A stretch of DNA of 20,194 nt from an uncultured Erysipelotrichaceae bacterium (GCA_902773365.1 CACYEG010000054.1:1-20194); one strand, 5' to 3'; positions 1 to 7,019 are shown, counted from the first letter of the stretch. The notes: a model not told the origin generated them from the sequence alone. Program-made: numbers and translations.

Positions 1-233
1 ATTTCTACTATTCCTTTTGCACCAAGTTTTTGTATACCATCTTTATTAGCTTTAGTAACATCTTTTAAAGTTACTTTGAATCTAGACATATTCATTTCAC
101 AATCAATGATATTATCTTTTCCACCTAGGTATTGTATTAATTTATTCATTTCTTCGTCAAAATCTTTTCTAGTAACTTTAAACGCAACAAGTAGAATTAT
201 TATCAATACTACAACTATAATCAAATATTCCAT
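1..233 (-). CDS. PTS EIIB-like domain protein with N-terminal membrane helix (partial, 3' end outside window)
   Basis: The first 77 codons of a minus-strand gene are visible, starting at the ATG at 233-231 behind a GGTGA ribosome binding site. Residues 2-18 form a hydrophobic helix (EYLIIVVVLIIILLVAF). They are followed by a segment that looks like the EIIB domain of glucose/sucrose-type phosphotransferase permeases: LIQYLGGKDNI, then MSRFKVTLKD, then IQKLGAKGIVE. In active EIIB domains the phosphorylated cysteine lies six residues after the GGKxNI motif, just before the TRLRV-like strand. Here that place is Asn48, and the only nearby cysteine is Cys45, three residues earlier. The protein is therefore probably not a normal phosphocarrier and may be a membrane-bound regulatory or structural EIIB relative. 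Family assignment is fairly sure; the function is unknown. Confidence 0.75.
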   Translation of the reverse strand, partial: MEYLIIVVVLIIILLVAFKVTRKDFDEEMNKLIQYLGGKDNIIDCEMNMSRFKVTLKDVTKANKDGIQKLGAKGIVE

Positions 234-250
234 TTTTCTTCACCATTACA

Positions 251-279
251 ATTATACAATAAAAGTAATAAAAAGTGAA
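251..279 (-). promoter_or_regulatory. Possible sigma-A promoter of the EIIB-like gene
   Basis: On the minus strand a perfect TATAAT lies at 256-251, with a weak -35 (TTCACT, 279-274) 17 bases upstream. The expected start would leave a leader of only about ten bases before the ATG at 233, so the assignment is tentative. Confidence 0.4.
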
Positions 280-305
280 CTATTTATAAATTTAATCATA
301 AATTA
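279..305 (+). promoter_or_regulatory. Sigma-K-like (late mother-cell sporulation) promoter of the coat protein gene
   Basis: AC at 279-280 is followed by exactly 16 bases and then CATAAATTA at 297-305. This fits the known sigma-K consensus AC-N16/17-CATANNNTA. No good sigma-A promoter is seen ahead of the gene. The predicted start near 312 leaves a short leader containing the ribosome binding site AAAGGGTGAT (320-329). The product looks like a spore coat protein, which supports the call. Confidence 0.65.
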
Positions 306-332
306 TTAGTGAATATATGAAAGGGTGATATT

Positions 333-764
333 ATGTGTAATAACGATAACGAACAAAATGGCATTGCCGAAATACTACAAGTAATATTAGTTTTACAACA
401 AAATGCTTCCTGCCCTGATAGTTGTTTAGATTCTTGTGATAGACCAATACTTGGTGCATGTTCTACTTGCTGTGTTTGTAACACTAGACCTGTAATGATT
501 TATACTTGTTGTCCAAATGGAGCTACGCCAGTATCGATGCCTATTAGCAAAGAAATAATCACATGTACAACAGACGGAGAGTGTTCAAATGTGTTTAGAG
601 TCGAGAAAGTAGAAAATGGTTCAGCAACATTCAGAGTACTTGCACCAAATACTGATACTACTTCTATATATCCATATGTATCTACTAACAGTTTTTTCAC
701 AATAAATTTAGATTGCATTTGCATAATCAGATGTCTAAATGATACTTGCGTAGAGTGCCTATAA
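333..764 (+). CDS. CotY/CotZ-family spore coat protein
   Basis: This 143-residue protein has 17 cysteines and no signal peptide or membrane helix. The N-terminal part (NGIAEILQVILVLQQ, residues 9-23) is followed by a Cys cluster at 27, 31, 35, 43, 46, 47, 49, 58 and 59. A middle segment, VFRVEKVENGSATFRVL, and a Cys-rich end (CICIIRC, CVECL) complete it. This layout and the central segment resemble CotY/CotZ of Bacillus (about 150 residues). Those proteins are laid down in the outer coat or crust of the endospore and crosslinked through disulfides. The sigma-K-like promoter upstream and a strong terminator right after the gene make it a single-gene unit. Family call is from recognition of the pattern, not from a search. 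If correct, the host makes or once made endospores. Confidence 0.8.
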   Translation: MCNNDNEQNGIAEILQVILVLQQNASCPDSCLDSCDRPILGACSTCCVCNTRPVMIYTCCPNGATPVSMPISKEIITCTTDGECSNVFRVEKVENGSATFRVLAPNTDTTSIYPYVSTNSFFTINLDCICIIRCLNDTCVECL

Positions 765-787
765 ATTAAAAAGAAGAATAGATAATC

Positions 788-810
788 AAAAACGCCAAGC
801 AGGCGTTTTT
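788..810 (+). terminator. Rho-independent terminator of the coat protein gene
   Basis: AAAAACGCC (788-796), a five-base loop AAGCA, and GGCGTTTTT (802-810) form a perfect 9-bp hairpin ending in a T-run, 24 bases after the stop codon. Confidence 0.9.
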
Positions 811-893
811 ATGTTGGAACAATGAGAATATATATACTGTAGTGTAGAATGGAAGTATTAAGTTTATTAAGAATTAATTCTTTGAAAAACATC

Positions 894-923
894 TTGATAT
901 TTCCTTTAAAATAGTGTTATAAT
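894..923 (+). promoter_or_regulatory. Sigma-A promoter of rplS
   Basis: TTGATA (894-899), an 18-base spacer and TATAAT (918-923), with TG at 915-916 making an extended -10. The start is expected near 930, giving a leader of about 85 bases before rplS. Confidence 0.8.
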
Positions 924-929
924 ACTTAT

Positions 930-1010
930 GCCTTTTGATTAGGCTTGGTGTAATCCGCTAATAGAAAATCTAATTTATGATTGCATGACAATATAGTTAT
1001 GAAAGGAGAG
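930..1010 (+). promoter_or_regulatory. Structured 5' leader of rplS; possible L19 autoregulatory leader
   Basis: The roughly 85-base leader contains ATTAG (938-942) paired with CTAAT (958-962) around an inner GG/CC stem. A second copy of TCTAAT follows at 969-974 and could compete for pairing. L19 leaders are a known ribosomal autoregulation class in Bacilli. I cannot confirm a match to that family by eye; the position, length and hairpin are what support it. Confidence 0.4.
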
Positions 1011-1015
1011 TACAC

Positions 1016-1354
1016 ATGAATCTAGTTGACAAAGTCAATAAGAAACATATTAATCCTAACATTCCAGAATTCCGTTCTGGAGACACAGTACGCGTTAACG
1101 TATGGGTTAAAGAAGGAAAGAAAGAAAGAATTCAGGCCTTCGAAGGATTAGTAGTAAGTATTCAAGGTGGAAGCGTATCAAAGACTTTTACTGTTAGAAA
1201 GAAAAGTGGTGCAATTGGTGTATCGAGAACTTTCCCAGTTAATAGTCCAGTAATCGATTCAATCGAAGTTATTAAGAAGGGTATGGTTAGAAGAAAGAAA
1301 CTAAACTTCTTAAAGGGAATGAAGAAAGAATACAAAGTAAAAGAAAGAAATTAA
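1016..1354 (+). CDS. rplS: Large ribosomal subunit protein L19
   Basis: The 112-residue product is full length for bacterial L19. The typical core is clear: RSGDTVRVNVWVKEGKKERIQAFEGLVV, followed by GVSRTFPVNSPVIDSIEV and the basic tail RRKKLNFLKG. L19 sits at the interface of the two ribosomal subunits. The gene has a strong ribosome binding site (GAAAGGAGAG, 1001-1010), its own promoter and a terminator. It is a single-gene unit here rather than the usual rpsP-rimM-trmD-rplS operon, at least on the side that is visible. Confidence 0.98.
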   Translation: MNLVDKVNKKHINPNIPEFRSGDTVRVNVWVKEGKKERIQAFEGLVVSIQGGSVSKTFTVRKKSGAIGVSRTFPVNSPVIDSIEVIKKGMVRRKKLNFLKGMKKEYKVKERN

Positions 1355-1375
1355 TTGCCTATTGGCAATTTTTTT
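1353..1375 (+). terminator. Rho-independent terminator of rplS
   Basis: AATTGCC (1353-1359), loop TATT, GGCAATT (1364-1370), then five T. The hairpin starts within the stop codon. Confidence 0.9.
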
Positions 1376-1438
1376 CATGAGAAAAAATACTATATAGTCG
1401 TTATAATAATAGTAGAGTAAAATTTATCAACATATAGT

Positions 1439-1467
1439 TTGACAAAGAAGACTCGGTAGTTTAAAAT
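1439..1467 (+). promoter_or_regulatory. Sigma-A promoter of recA
   Basis: A perfect TTGACA (1439-1444), 17-base spacer and TAAAAT (1462-1467), ending 18 bases before the recA start. No LexA/DinR-type box (CGAAC-N4-GTTCG) is visible around it, so SOS control is not evident from the sequence. Confidence 0.7.
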
Positions 1468-1485
1468 TATTTACAGGAGGTTAAA

Positions 1486-2496
1486 ATGAAAAAAGAAACT
1501 ACTACAGGTAAAGATAAAACTTTAGATCAAGTTATGGCTGAGATTGAAAAACAATTTGGAAAGGGAGCCATAATGAAATTAGGAAGCCAAGAGCATATCG
1601 AAATAGAAGCAACTTCATCTGGTTCTCTTGGACTAGATATTGCACTTGGTGTTGGAGGTTATCCAAAAGGAAGAATAATAGAAATATTTGGCCCTGAGTC
1701 AAGTGGTAAAACCACTTTTGCATTGGAAGCAATAGCAGCCTGCCAAAAAGAAGGTGGTAGAGCAGCATTTATAGATGCAGAGCATGCCCTAGACCCTATA
1801 TATAGTAGAAATCTTGGTGTTAATATAGACGAATTATTGCTTTCACAACCGGATACAGGCGAACAAGCACTTGAAATAGTCGATGCTCTTGTTAAAAGTG
1901 AAGCCGTTAATTTAATTGTTATAGACTCAGTAGCAGCACTTGTTCCACAAGCTGAAATTGAAGGCGAGATGGGCGATTCACACGTTGGATTGCAAGCTAG
2001 ACTAATGAGTCAAGCTTTAAGAAAACTATCAGGTACAATTAATAAAACAAAGACGACAGCAATATTCATCAATCAGTTACGCGAAAAAGTTGGAGTAATG
2101 TTTGGAAATCCTGAAACTACTCCAGGAGGAAGAGCACTTAAGTTCTATTCATCAGTAAGACTTGATATACGTCGCGGAGAACAAATAAAAAATGGTGAAA
2201 GTGTAATAGGAAATAAAACTAATATTAAGGTTGTTAAAAACAAAGTGGCACCACCATTTAGAAGTGTAACAGTCGATATTATGTATGGTCAGGGAATATC
2301 TAAAGAAGGCGAGCTGTTGGATATTGGTTCTGAAATAAATATATTAGAAAAAAGTGGGGCATGGTATGCCTATAAGGGAGAAAAGATTGGCCAAGGTAAA
2401 GAAAATGCCAAGATATTCTTAAAAGAGCATCCTGAGATTGCAGAAGAAATCGAAAATGCTATCAGAGAACACTACGAAATACCAGTGAAAAAATAA
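1486..2496 (+). CDS. recA: Recombinase RecA
   Basis: A 336-residue RecA, close to the usual length. The ATPase carries Walker A GPESSGKT (residues 69-76), the FIDAEHALDP segment (95-104), Walker B LIVIDS (143-148), and the DNA-binding L2 region with NQLREKVGVMFGNPETTPGG starting at 196. RecA forms the filament on single-stranded DNA that drives homologous pairing and SOS induction. Translation starts behind a consensus AGGAGG (1475-1480). The gene stands alone between a promoter and a weak terminator, next to rny as in several Bacilli. No intein or unusual insertion is present. Confidence 0.99.
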   Translation: MKKETTTGKDKTLDQVMAEIEKQFGKGAIMKLGSQEHIEIEATSSGSLGLDIALGVGGYPKGRIIEIFGPESSGKTTFALEAIAACQKEGGRAAFIDAEHALDPIYSRNLGVNIDELLLSQPDTGEQALEIVDALVKSEAVNLIVIDSVAALVPQAEIEGEMGDSHVGLQARLMSQALRKLSGTINKTKTTAIFINQLREKVGVMFGNPETTPGGRALKFYSSVRLDIRRGEQIKNGESVIGNKTNIKVVKNKVAPPFRSVTVDIMYGQGISKEGELLDIGSEINILEKSGAWYAYKGEKIGQGKENAKIFLKEHPEIAEEIENAIREHYEIPVKK

Positions 2497-2520
2497 GTCT
2501 TCATTAAAAAGGCTTTTTTT
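2495..2520 (+). terminator. Weak Rho-independent terminator of recA
   Basis: AAGTC (2495-2499) can pair with GGCTT (2511-2515), including one G-T pair, followed by a T-run. The stem is short, so some read-through into rny is possible. Confidence 0.55.
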
Positions 2521-2525
2521 ATTTC

Positions 2526-2554
2526 TTGATTTATAAACTAAAATAAACTATAAT
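2526..2554 (+). promoter_or_regulatory. Sigma-A promoter of rny
   Basis: TTGATT (2526-2531), a 17-base spacer and TATAAT (2549-2554). The start is expected near 2561, just ahead of an inverted repeat. Confidence 0.75.
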
Positions 2555-2561
2555 TAAGTTG

Positions 2562-2577
2562 TAGACAATGGTGTCTA
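2562..2577 (+). promoter_or_regulatory. Inverted repeat at the predicted 5' end of the rny transcript
   Basis: TAGACA (2562-2567), four bases, TGTCTA (2572-2577): a perfect 6-bp dyad 20 bases before the rny start codon and directly at the predicted transcription start. It could be a protein operator or a 5' stem-loop that stabilises the mRNA. Which of the two cannot be decided from sequence. Confidence 0.5.
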
Positions 2578-2596
2578 TTTAAAGAAAGGAAAGAAT

Positions 2597-4153
2597 ATGG
2601 AAGCAAGTATAACAAACTCCATATTGTTTCTTGTGATTGGATTAATTGTCGGTGTCGGAGGAGCATTAGTGATTGTCGTATTTACTGGCTTTGGGGCAGG
2701 AAAAAAAGCTGAAAAAATAATCGCTGATGCAAAACGTGAATCTGAGCGACATAAAAGAGATGCTCTTTTAGAATTGAAAGAGGAATCACACAAATTAAAG
2801 TTAGAAACGGATAAGGAGATTAAGGAACGCAAAAGTGAATTAATCAGTACTGAATCACGTCTAATGGACAGAGAAAAGTCTTTAGATAAAAGAGAAGAAT
2901 TATTACAGAAAAGAGATAATGCTCTAGAAGAGAGAAATAACAATTTAACTTTAATGCAAGCAAAAATCCAAGATAAAGAAGCAAAAATGGATGAAATGCT
3001 TAAAAGCGAGATGGAAAAATTAGAAAGTATTTCTAAATTTTCTAAAGAAAAAGCAAGAGAAATGATACTCGAAAGAGTAGAAGAAGATATGTCAAAAGAG
3101 ATATCAAATTTGATTAAAGAAAGAGAAGCAGAAGCTTTATTGGAAAGCGATAAAAAAGCCAAAAGTTTACTTGTTGAAACAATGCAAAAATATGCTAATG
3201 ATGTTACAACAGAGCAAACAGTTACTACAATAAATCTTCCTAGCGACGAAATGAAGGGTAGATTAATCGGTAGAGAAGGAAGAAATATTAGAACAATAGA
3301 GGCTGTTACAGGTGTCGATTTGATTATAGACGATACTCCTGAAGCAATTGTGATTTCTTCGTTTGATCCGTTTAGAAGAGAAATTGCAAGAATTACACTT
3401 GAGACTTTAATTAAAGATGGTAGAATCCACCCTGCTAGGATTGAAGAAGTTTACGATAAAGTTTGCAAGGATATGAATGCAAGAGTACTTGAAATTGGTA
3501 ATGAGGCTATTAACGAATTAGGTCTAGTCAAATTTGATCCAGAAGAAGTAGCTCTAATAGGAAGATTACACTTTAGAACGAGTTATGGACAAAATGCATT
3601 AACTCACTCAATAGAAGTTGCACGTCTTACTGGTATGATGGCTGCTGAATTAAAAGAGAATATAACTCTTGCTAAAAGAGCAGGATTATTACATGATATC
3701 GGAAAAGCAATTGACTTTGAAATAGAAGGAAACCACGTCGAGATAGGTGCTAATATAGCTAAAAAGTATCACGAAGACCCAATTGTTTTAAACGCAATAA
3801 TGTCACATCATGGGGATACTGAAGCAACTAGTGTTATATCAAATCTAGTAAATATTGCAGATACGTTATCCGCTGCAAGACCTGGTGCTAGAAACGATTC
3901 ACTTGAAAATTACATTCAAAGACTAGAAGCACTAGAAGAATTAGGTAATTCATTTGAGGGTGTTGAAAAAACATATGCACTTCAAGCTGGTAGAGAACTA
4001 AGAGTTATGGTTAAACCTGATGAAGTTGATGATTTGACTAGTTACAAAATTGCTCGTGATTTAAAGAGTAAAATCGAAGCTGAGATGCAGTATCCAGGTA
4101 CTATCAAGATTACTGTTATTCGTGAAACAAGAGCACAAGAAGAAGCTAAATAG
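2597..4153 (+). CDS. rny: Ribonuclease Y
   Basis: A 518-residue protein, nearly the same length as Bacillus subtilis RNase Y. An N-terminal membrane helix (residues 9-29) is followed by a long charged coiled coil (about 36-195). The KH RNA-binding domain has the GRLIGREGRNIR loop at 221-232. The HD phosphohydrolase domain has His337 (THSIE), His366-Asp367 in GLLHDIGK, SHHGD around 404-406, and Asp422 in NIADTLSAARPGAR. RNase Y is the membrane-bound endonuclease that starts mRNA turnover in many Gram-positive bacteria. The ribosome binding site is AAAGGAAAG just upstream of the ATG. All catalytic HD residues appear intact. Confidence 0.98.
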   Translation: MEASITNSILFLVIGLIVGVGGALVIVVFTGFGAGKKAEKIIADAKRESERHKRDALLELKEESHKLKLETDKEIKERKSELISTESRLMDREKSLDKREELLQKRDNALEERNNNLTLMQAKIQDKEAKMDEMLKSEMEKLESISKFSKEKAREMILERVEEDMSKEISNLIKEREAEALLESDKKAKSLLVETMQKYANDVTTEQTVTTINLPSDEMKGRLIGREGRNIRTIEAVTGVDLIIDDTPEAIVISSFDPFRREIARITLETLIKDGRIHPARIEEVYDKVCKDMNARVLEIGNEAINELGLVKFDPEEVALIGRLHFRTSYGQNALTHSIEVARLTGMMAAELKENITLAKRAGLLHDIGKAIDFEIEGNHVEIGANIAKKYHEDPIVLNAIMSHHGDTEATSVISNLVNIADTLSAARPGARNDSLENYIQRLEALEELGNSFEGVEKTYALQAGRELRVMVKPDEVDDLTSYKIARDLKSKIEAEMQYPGTIKITVIRETRAQEEAK

Positions 4154-4165
4154 GCTTCTTTTTTA
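4140..4165 (+). terminator. Rho-independent terminator of rny, overlapping the gene's end
   Basis: AAGAAGC (4140-4146) pairs with GCTTCTT (4154-4160), followed by a T-run. The stop codon TAG lies in the loop, so the last codons of rny form the left arm. Confidence 0.85.
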
Positions 4166-4192
4166 TTGTCTTTTTTTTTAATTTAATATAAA
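4166..4192 (+). promoter_or_regulatory. Possible promoter of dnaB-dnaI
   Basis: TTGTCT (4166-4171) and TATAAA (4187-4192) are separated by 15 bases, which is short of the ideal. This is the only candidate between the rny terminator and dnaB, so the pair may be weakly transcribed from here or by read-through. Confidence 0.35.
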
Positions 4193-4212
4193 ATATTCAT
4201 GAGGTGTTATGT

Positions 4213-5502
4213 ATGGGGACAAAGACTATTTTACCAGCAGATATTTACACTATTGTGAATAGAACTATACTAACTGACTTTGAAAGAAAAACGATTATAA
4301 CTTTATATGGCCCAATTATAGGTGCTAATGCAATTGGCTTGTATTTTACATTATGGCAGGATATGGAAAGAAGCAATGAAGCTGGAGATAAGTTCAATCA
4401 CCATCATATCATGAGCACTTTAAAGCTTGGACTTCAAGCAGTAACTGAAGCAAGAGGAGCTCTTGAAGCTATGGGGCTTTTAAGAACATATTTTAAAGAG
4501 GGAGAAATCAATGAATATATTTATGAAATATATAGTCCTTTAAGTCCTTACGAATTTTTTAATCATCCGATATTCAATGTCGTTTTGTATAACAATGTCG
4601 GATCTATCGAATATGATAAATTAATTAAATACTATAAAAGGCAACAATCGATATCGAAGGAATTTATCGAAATAACTAGAAGTATTGATGTAAACTTTAA
4701 AAGTATTAGCGCTGCAAATCTACCAAGTGAAATAGATACACAAAAAACGGAGAGTATTGGGCCAAACATTGATGAAAAGTATATAGATTTTGATTTATTA
4801 TTGAGTGCACTTCCAAAGAACTCTGTAAGTGAAAGAGCATTTAATAAGAAAACGAGACATTTAATAAATTCCCTTGCATTTGTTTATGATTTGGACACAC
4901 TCAAGATGAGTGAACTTTTAAGAACTGTCATAAATGAAAACGGAATTATAGATAAAGATGCACTTAGAATAAACGCCAGAAAATATTATCAATTTAATAA
5001 TAGTGGCTCACTTCCTACTTTAATATATAGAACACAACCAGAACATTTAAAGAACCCTGTTGGAGATATGTCTAATAGAGGCAAAATGCTATATATTTTT
5101 GAAAACACAAGTCCATATGATTTTTTACGAAGTAAGTATCATGGTAGTGAACCGACTTCGCGTGACTTATCATTACTCGAGTATCTAGCAGTCGATTTAG
5201 AACTCAATCCAGGAGTGATAAATGTATTAATCGATTATGTATTAAGAATTAACAATAACAAACTAACTAAGGCTTACGTTGAAACGATAGCAGGGCAGTG
5301 GAAAAGAATGAACATACAAACTGCAGATGCTGCGATGAAAACAGCAGAAAAAGAACATAAGAAAAATAAAACGAAAGTCTTTACAAACAACACTAAGAAA
5401 GAGGCTCAGACTCCTATTTGGTTTAATAAAAATCAAGAGGCAGAACAAATTAGTGAAGAAGAGAAAAAAGAATTAGAAGAAATGTTAAAAGAATTTAGGT
5501 GA
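4213..5502 (+). CDS. dnaB: Replication initiation and membrane attachment protein DnaB (Bacilli helicase-loading factor)
   Basis: I place the start at the ATG at 4213, six bases after GAGGTG (4201-4206). An in-frame GTG at 4204 lies inside that site. The 429-residue product begins with the winged-helix region typical of Bacilli DnaB: IVNRTILTDFERKTIITLYGP, GLYFTLW, then ARGALEAMGLLRTYF. A DnaB/DnaD-type C-terminal domain follows (SLLEYLAVDLELNPGVINVLIDYVL to VETIAGQW). A charged, flexible tail ends the protein. In B. subtilis this protein works with DnaD and DnaI to load the replicative helicase DnaC at the origin. The dnaI gene follows after four bases, the classic operon of Bacilli. It is not the Gram-negative helicase of the same name. 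Confidence 0.93.
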   Translation: MGTKTILPADIYTIVNRTILTDFERKTIITLYGPIIGANAIGLYFTLWQDMERSNEAGDKFNHHHIMSTLKLGLQAVTEARGALEAMGLLRTYFKEGEINEYIYEIYSPLSPYEFFNHPIFNVVLYNNVGSIEYDKLIKYYKRQQSISKEFIEITRSIDVNFKSISAANLPSEIDTQKTESIGPNIDEKYIDFDLLLSALPKNSVSERAFNKKTRHLINSLAFVYDLDTLKMSELLRTVINENGIIDKDALRINARKYYQFNNSGSLPTLIYRTQPEHLKNPVGDMSNRGKMLYIFENTSPYDFLRSKYHGSEPTSRDLSLLEYLAVDLELNPGVINVLIDYVLRINNNKLTKAYVETIAGQWKRMNIQTADAAMKTAEKEHKKNKTKVFTNNTKKEAQTPIWFNKNQEAEQISEEEKKELEEMLKEFR

Positions 5503-5506
5503 AAAA

Positions 5507-6418
5507 ATGGAGAAAAAGGTATTTTCTGAATGTGATTTTGAATCTCTAGAAAAAAATTATAAAAAAGCTCAAGAAGATAGTGAATTTAAAGCTTTGACAT
5601 CGTCTATCAATTTAGAGAGTGAAGTACTTATGAAGTACACATCTAAATTGGAAGAAACTGTTGTCGAATTAAGTCACTGTGCAAATTGTAAAGGCCTTCC
5701 ATTTTGCAAAAATAAGTTAAAAGGTTTTGTCTATTATCCAAGAGTCGTAAATAACAATAGATTGATATTCGATTCTGTTGCGTGTAAATATCAACAGAAG
5801 GTTTTCAAAAGTGAGGCCCTTAGTTGCAATTACTACGAAATGCCAGAGGCACTAAAACATGCAAGCATGAAAGATATTGATATAACAGACAATAAAAGAA
5901 CAAAAGCGATAAAATGGTTAAAAACATTTTACGATGAATATCCCAAAAACCATCATATAAAGGGTATCTACTTAAACGGATCTTTTGGAAGTGGTAAAAC
6001 TTTTTTAGTTTGTGCTATGTTGAACGAACTTGCCAAAAAAGGAACCGATATAATTGTAGTATATTATCCTGAATTATTAAGGAGTTTAAAAGAATCGTTT
6101 AGTATAAACAGTATCGATAGCGATTTCTCATCTCGTATGGATAAATTAAAAAAGGTAAGCATCTTATTTATAGATGATATAGGGGCAGAAGCAGTAACAC
6201 CTTGGTCTAGAGATGAAATATTAGGTACTATTTTACAATATAGGATGGATGCGTCCTTGCCGACGTTTTTCACATCAAACTTAAATTTAGATGAATTAGA
6301 GTTACATTTGAGTTCTACTAAAGATTCTATTGACAAAGTAAAAGCAAGAAGAATAATAGAAAGAATACGCCAATTGACTGAACCAGTAGAGCTAATTAGC
6401 AAAAATAGGCGAAATTAG
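5507..6418 (+). CDS. dnaI: Primosomal protein DnaI (helicase-loader AAA+ ATPase)
   Basis: This 303-residue protein has the two-part layout of DnaI. The N-terminal part carries cysteines at 58, 61, 67 and 93 (HCANCKGLPFC and ACKYQ), matching the zinc-binding domain that contacts the helicase. The C-terminal AAA+ part has Walker A GSFGSGKT (158-165), Walker B SILFIDDIG (218-226), the sensor-1 segment TFFTSNL (253-259) and an arginine-rich segment RRIIERIRQL (281-290). DnaI loads the hexameric replicative helicase onto DNA. Only four bases separate it from dnaB, whose AGGTGA end (5496-5501) also serves as its ribosome binding site, so the two are translated together. Length is normal. Confidence 0.97.
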   Translation: MEKKVFSECDFESLEKNYKKAQEDSEFKALTSSINLESEVLMKYTSKLEETVVELSHCANCKGLPFCKNKLKGFVYYPRVVNNNRLIFDSVACKYQQKVFKSEALSCNYYEMPEALKHASMKDIDITDNKRTKAIKWLKTFYDEYPKNHHIKGIYLNGSFGSGKTFLVCAMLNELAKKGTDIIVVYYPELLRSLKESFSINSIDSDFSSRMDKLKKVSILFIDDIGAEAVTPWSRDEILGTILQYRMDASLPTFFTSNLNLDELELHLSSTKDSIDKVKARRIIERIRQLTEPVELISKNRRN

Positions 6419-6438
6419 TCTGTTTTAAAGAGTTTTTC

Positions 6439-6468
6439 TTGCAAAATGTAGAATTGTAGTGTTATAAT
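6439..6468 (+). promoter_or_regulatory. Sigma-A promoter of rpsU
   Basis: TTGCAA (6439-6444), an 18-base spacer and TATAAT (6463-6468) with TG at 6460-6461 as an extended -10. The TGTTATAAT core is the same as in the rplS promoter. Confidence 0.8.
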
Positions 6469-6500
6469 CGAAATGACTGTTAAGGAAGGAGGGATTATGA

Positions 6501-6686
6501 ATGACAAAAGTTGTGGTAACAAATGGTAATATTGATGGTGCTTTAAAGAAATTGAAAGTTAAAGTCGCTCGTAGTGGTGTCCCTTCTGAATTAAAGAAAC
6601 ATAGGGAATATACTAAACCAGGAGTTAAGAGAAGAGAAGCTAAGAAAGAAATGATTAGAAATTCTCGAAAAAGAAAAAGAGATTAA
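6501..6686 (+). CDS. rpsU: Small ribosomal subunit protein S21
   Basis: A 61-residue, very basic protein with the S21 pattern: N-terminal VVVTNGNIDGALKKLKVKV, then the central segment SGVPSELKKHREYTKPGVKRR, then a lysine/arginine-rich tail. It binds the small subunit near the anti-Shine-Dalgarno end of 16S rRNA. The start at 6501 is set by GGAGGG (6488-6493). An ATG at 6497 is in another frame and stops after ten codons. Single-gene unit with its own promoter and terminator. Confidence 0.98.
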   Translation: MTKVVVTNGNIDGALKKLKVKVARSGVPSELKKHREYTKPGVKRREAKKEMIRNSRKRKRD

Positions 6687-6694
6687 TAGAAAAT

Positions 6695-6721
6695 AATATG
6701 CACTTAAAATAAGTGCATATT
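6695..6721. terminator. Bidirectional terminator between rpsU and the convergent 98-residue gene
   Basis: AATATGCACTT (6695-6705), loop AAAAT, AAGTGCATATT (6711-6721): an 11-bp perfect hairpin with a T-run on the plus strand and a U-rich stretch on the minus strand. It lies right at the end of the minus-strand gene. Confidence 0.9.
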
Positions 6722-6722
6722 T

Positions 6723-7019
6723 TTAATTTAATTCTATATCAATTATATCATTAATCGGTATAAGTTTTTCTCTTCTAGTAACTAAATAATTATCTGTCTT
6801 TCCAATAATAATGTGTTTTTCCTCATGATCTTTAAAGATTATTTTACAATTATATGAATAGGTAACAGATTCTTTATCAAATAATGCTCTAATTTTTTTA
6901 TTTAAAGCATCTCTATCTGCTTTTTTTTCTCCTTCCCTCAATTCTCCATAAGAAACATTTTTATTGTTGCTCAATAACTTATCTATTTTATTGGCAAAAA
7001 CTTTTGGTAAATCTTTCAA
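6723..7019 (-). CDS. Conserved-looking hypothetical protein, 98 residues
   Basis: I do not recognise this protein. It has 98 residues, is soluble and charged, and starts at the ATG at 7019-7017 behind a strong AGGGAGGT ribosome binding site (7035-7028). The first half (residues 1-50) is Lys/Glu-rich and likely helical: SYGELREGEKKADRDALNKK. The second half (about 52-98) is probably beta-strand: VTYSYNCKIIFKDHEEKHII and IPINDIIDIELN. It is divergent to the RodA/FtsW gene with only about 50 bases between the starts, and convergent to rpsU with a shared terminator. The strong ribosome binding site and clean boundaries argue that it is real. It may be a small regulator, but nothing in the sequence proves this. 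Confidence 0.7.
   Translation of the reverse strand: MKDLPKVFANKIDKLLSNNKNVSYGELREGEKKADRDALNKKIRALFDKESVTYSYNCKIIFKDHEEKHIIIGKTDNYLVTRREKLIPINDIIDIELN

Noticed and set aside
76..309. Open frame of 77 codons on the plus strand
   Set aside because: It lies antisense to the EIIB-like gene over most of its length, has no ribosome binding site and reads as low-complexity residues.
1402..1407. A second TATAAT upstream of recA
   Set aside because: No acceptable -35 at 16-18 bases; the TTGACA-17-TAAAAT nearer the gene is better.
1376..1485. SOS (LexA/DinR) box ahead of recA
   Set aside because: No CGAAC-N4-GTTCG-like dyad was found in the intergenic sequence.
2575..3162. 195-codon open frame on the minus strand inside rny
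   Set aside because: Ser/Leu-rich shadow of the coiled-coil coding region; no ribosome binding site and no recognisable domain.
5500..5502. Possible use of TGA as tryptophan, as in Mollicutes
   Set aside because: TGA ends several genes at the expected length (dnaB, surface proteins A and B, CPBP protease) and forms ATGA overlaps; tryptophan is written TGG.
6064..6402. 112-codon open frame on the minus strand inside dnaI
   Set aside because: Antisense shadow of conserved AAA+ coding sequence.
6391..6417. Inverted repeat CTAATT/AATTAG at the end of dnaI as terminator
   Set aside because: Only A/T-type pairs dominate, the loop is long and no proper T-run follows.
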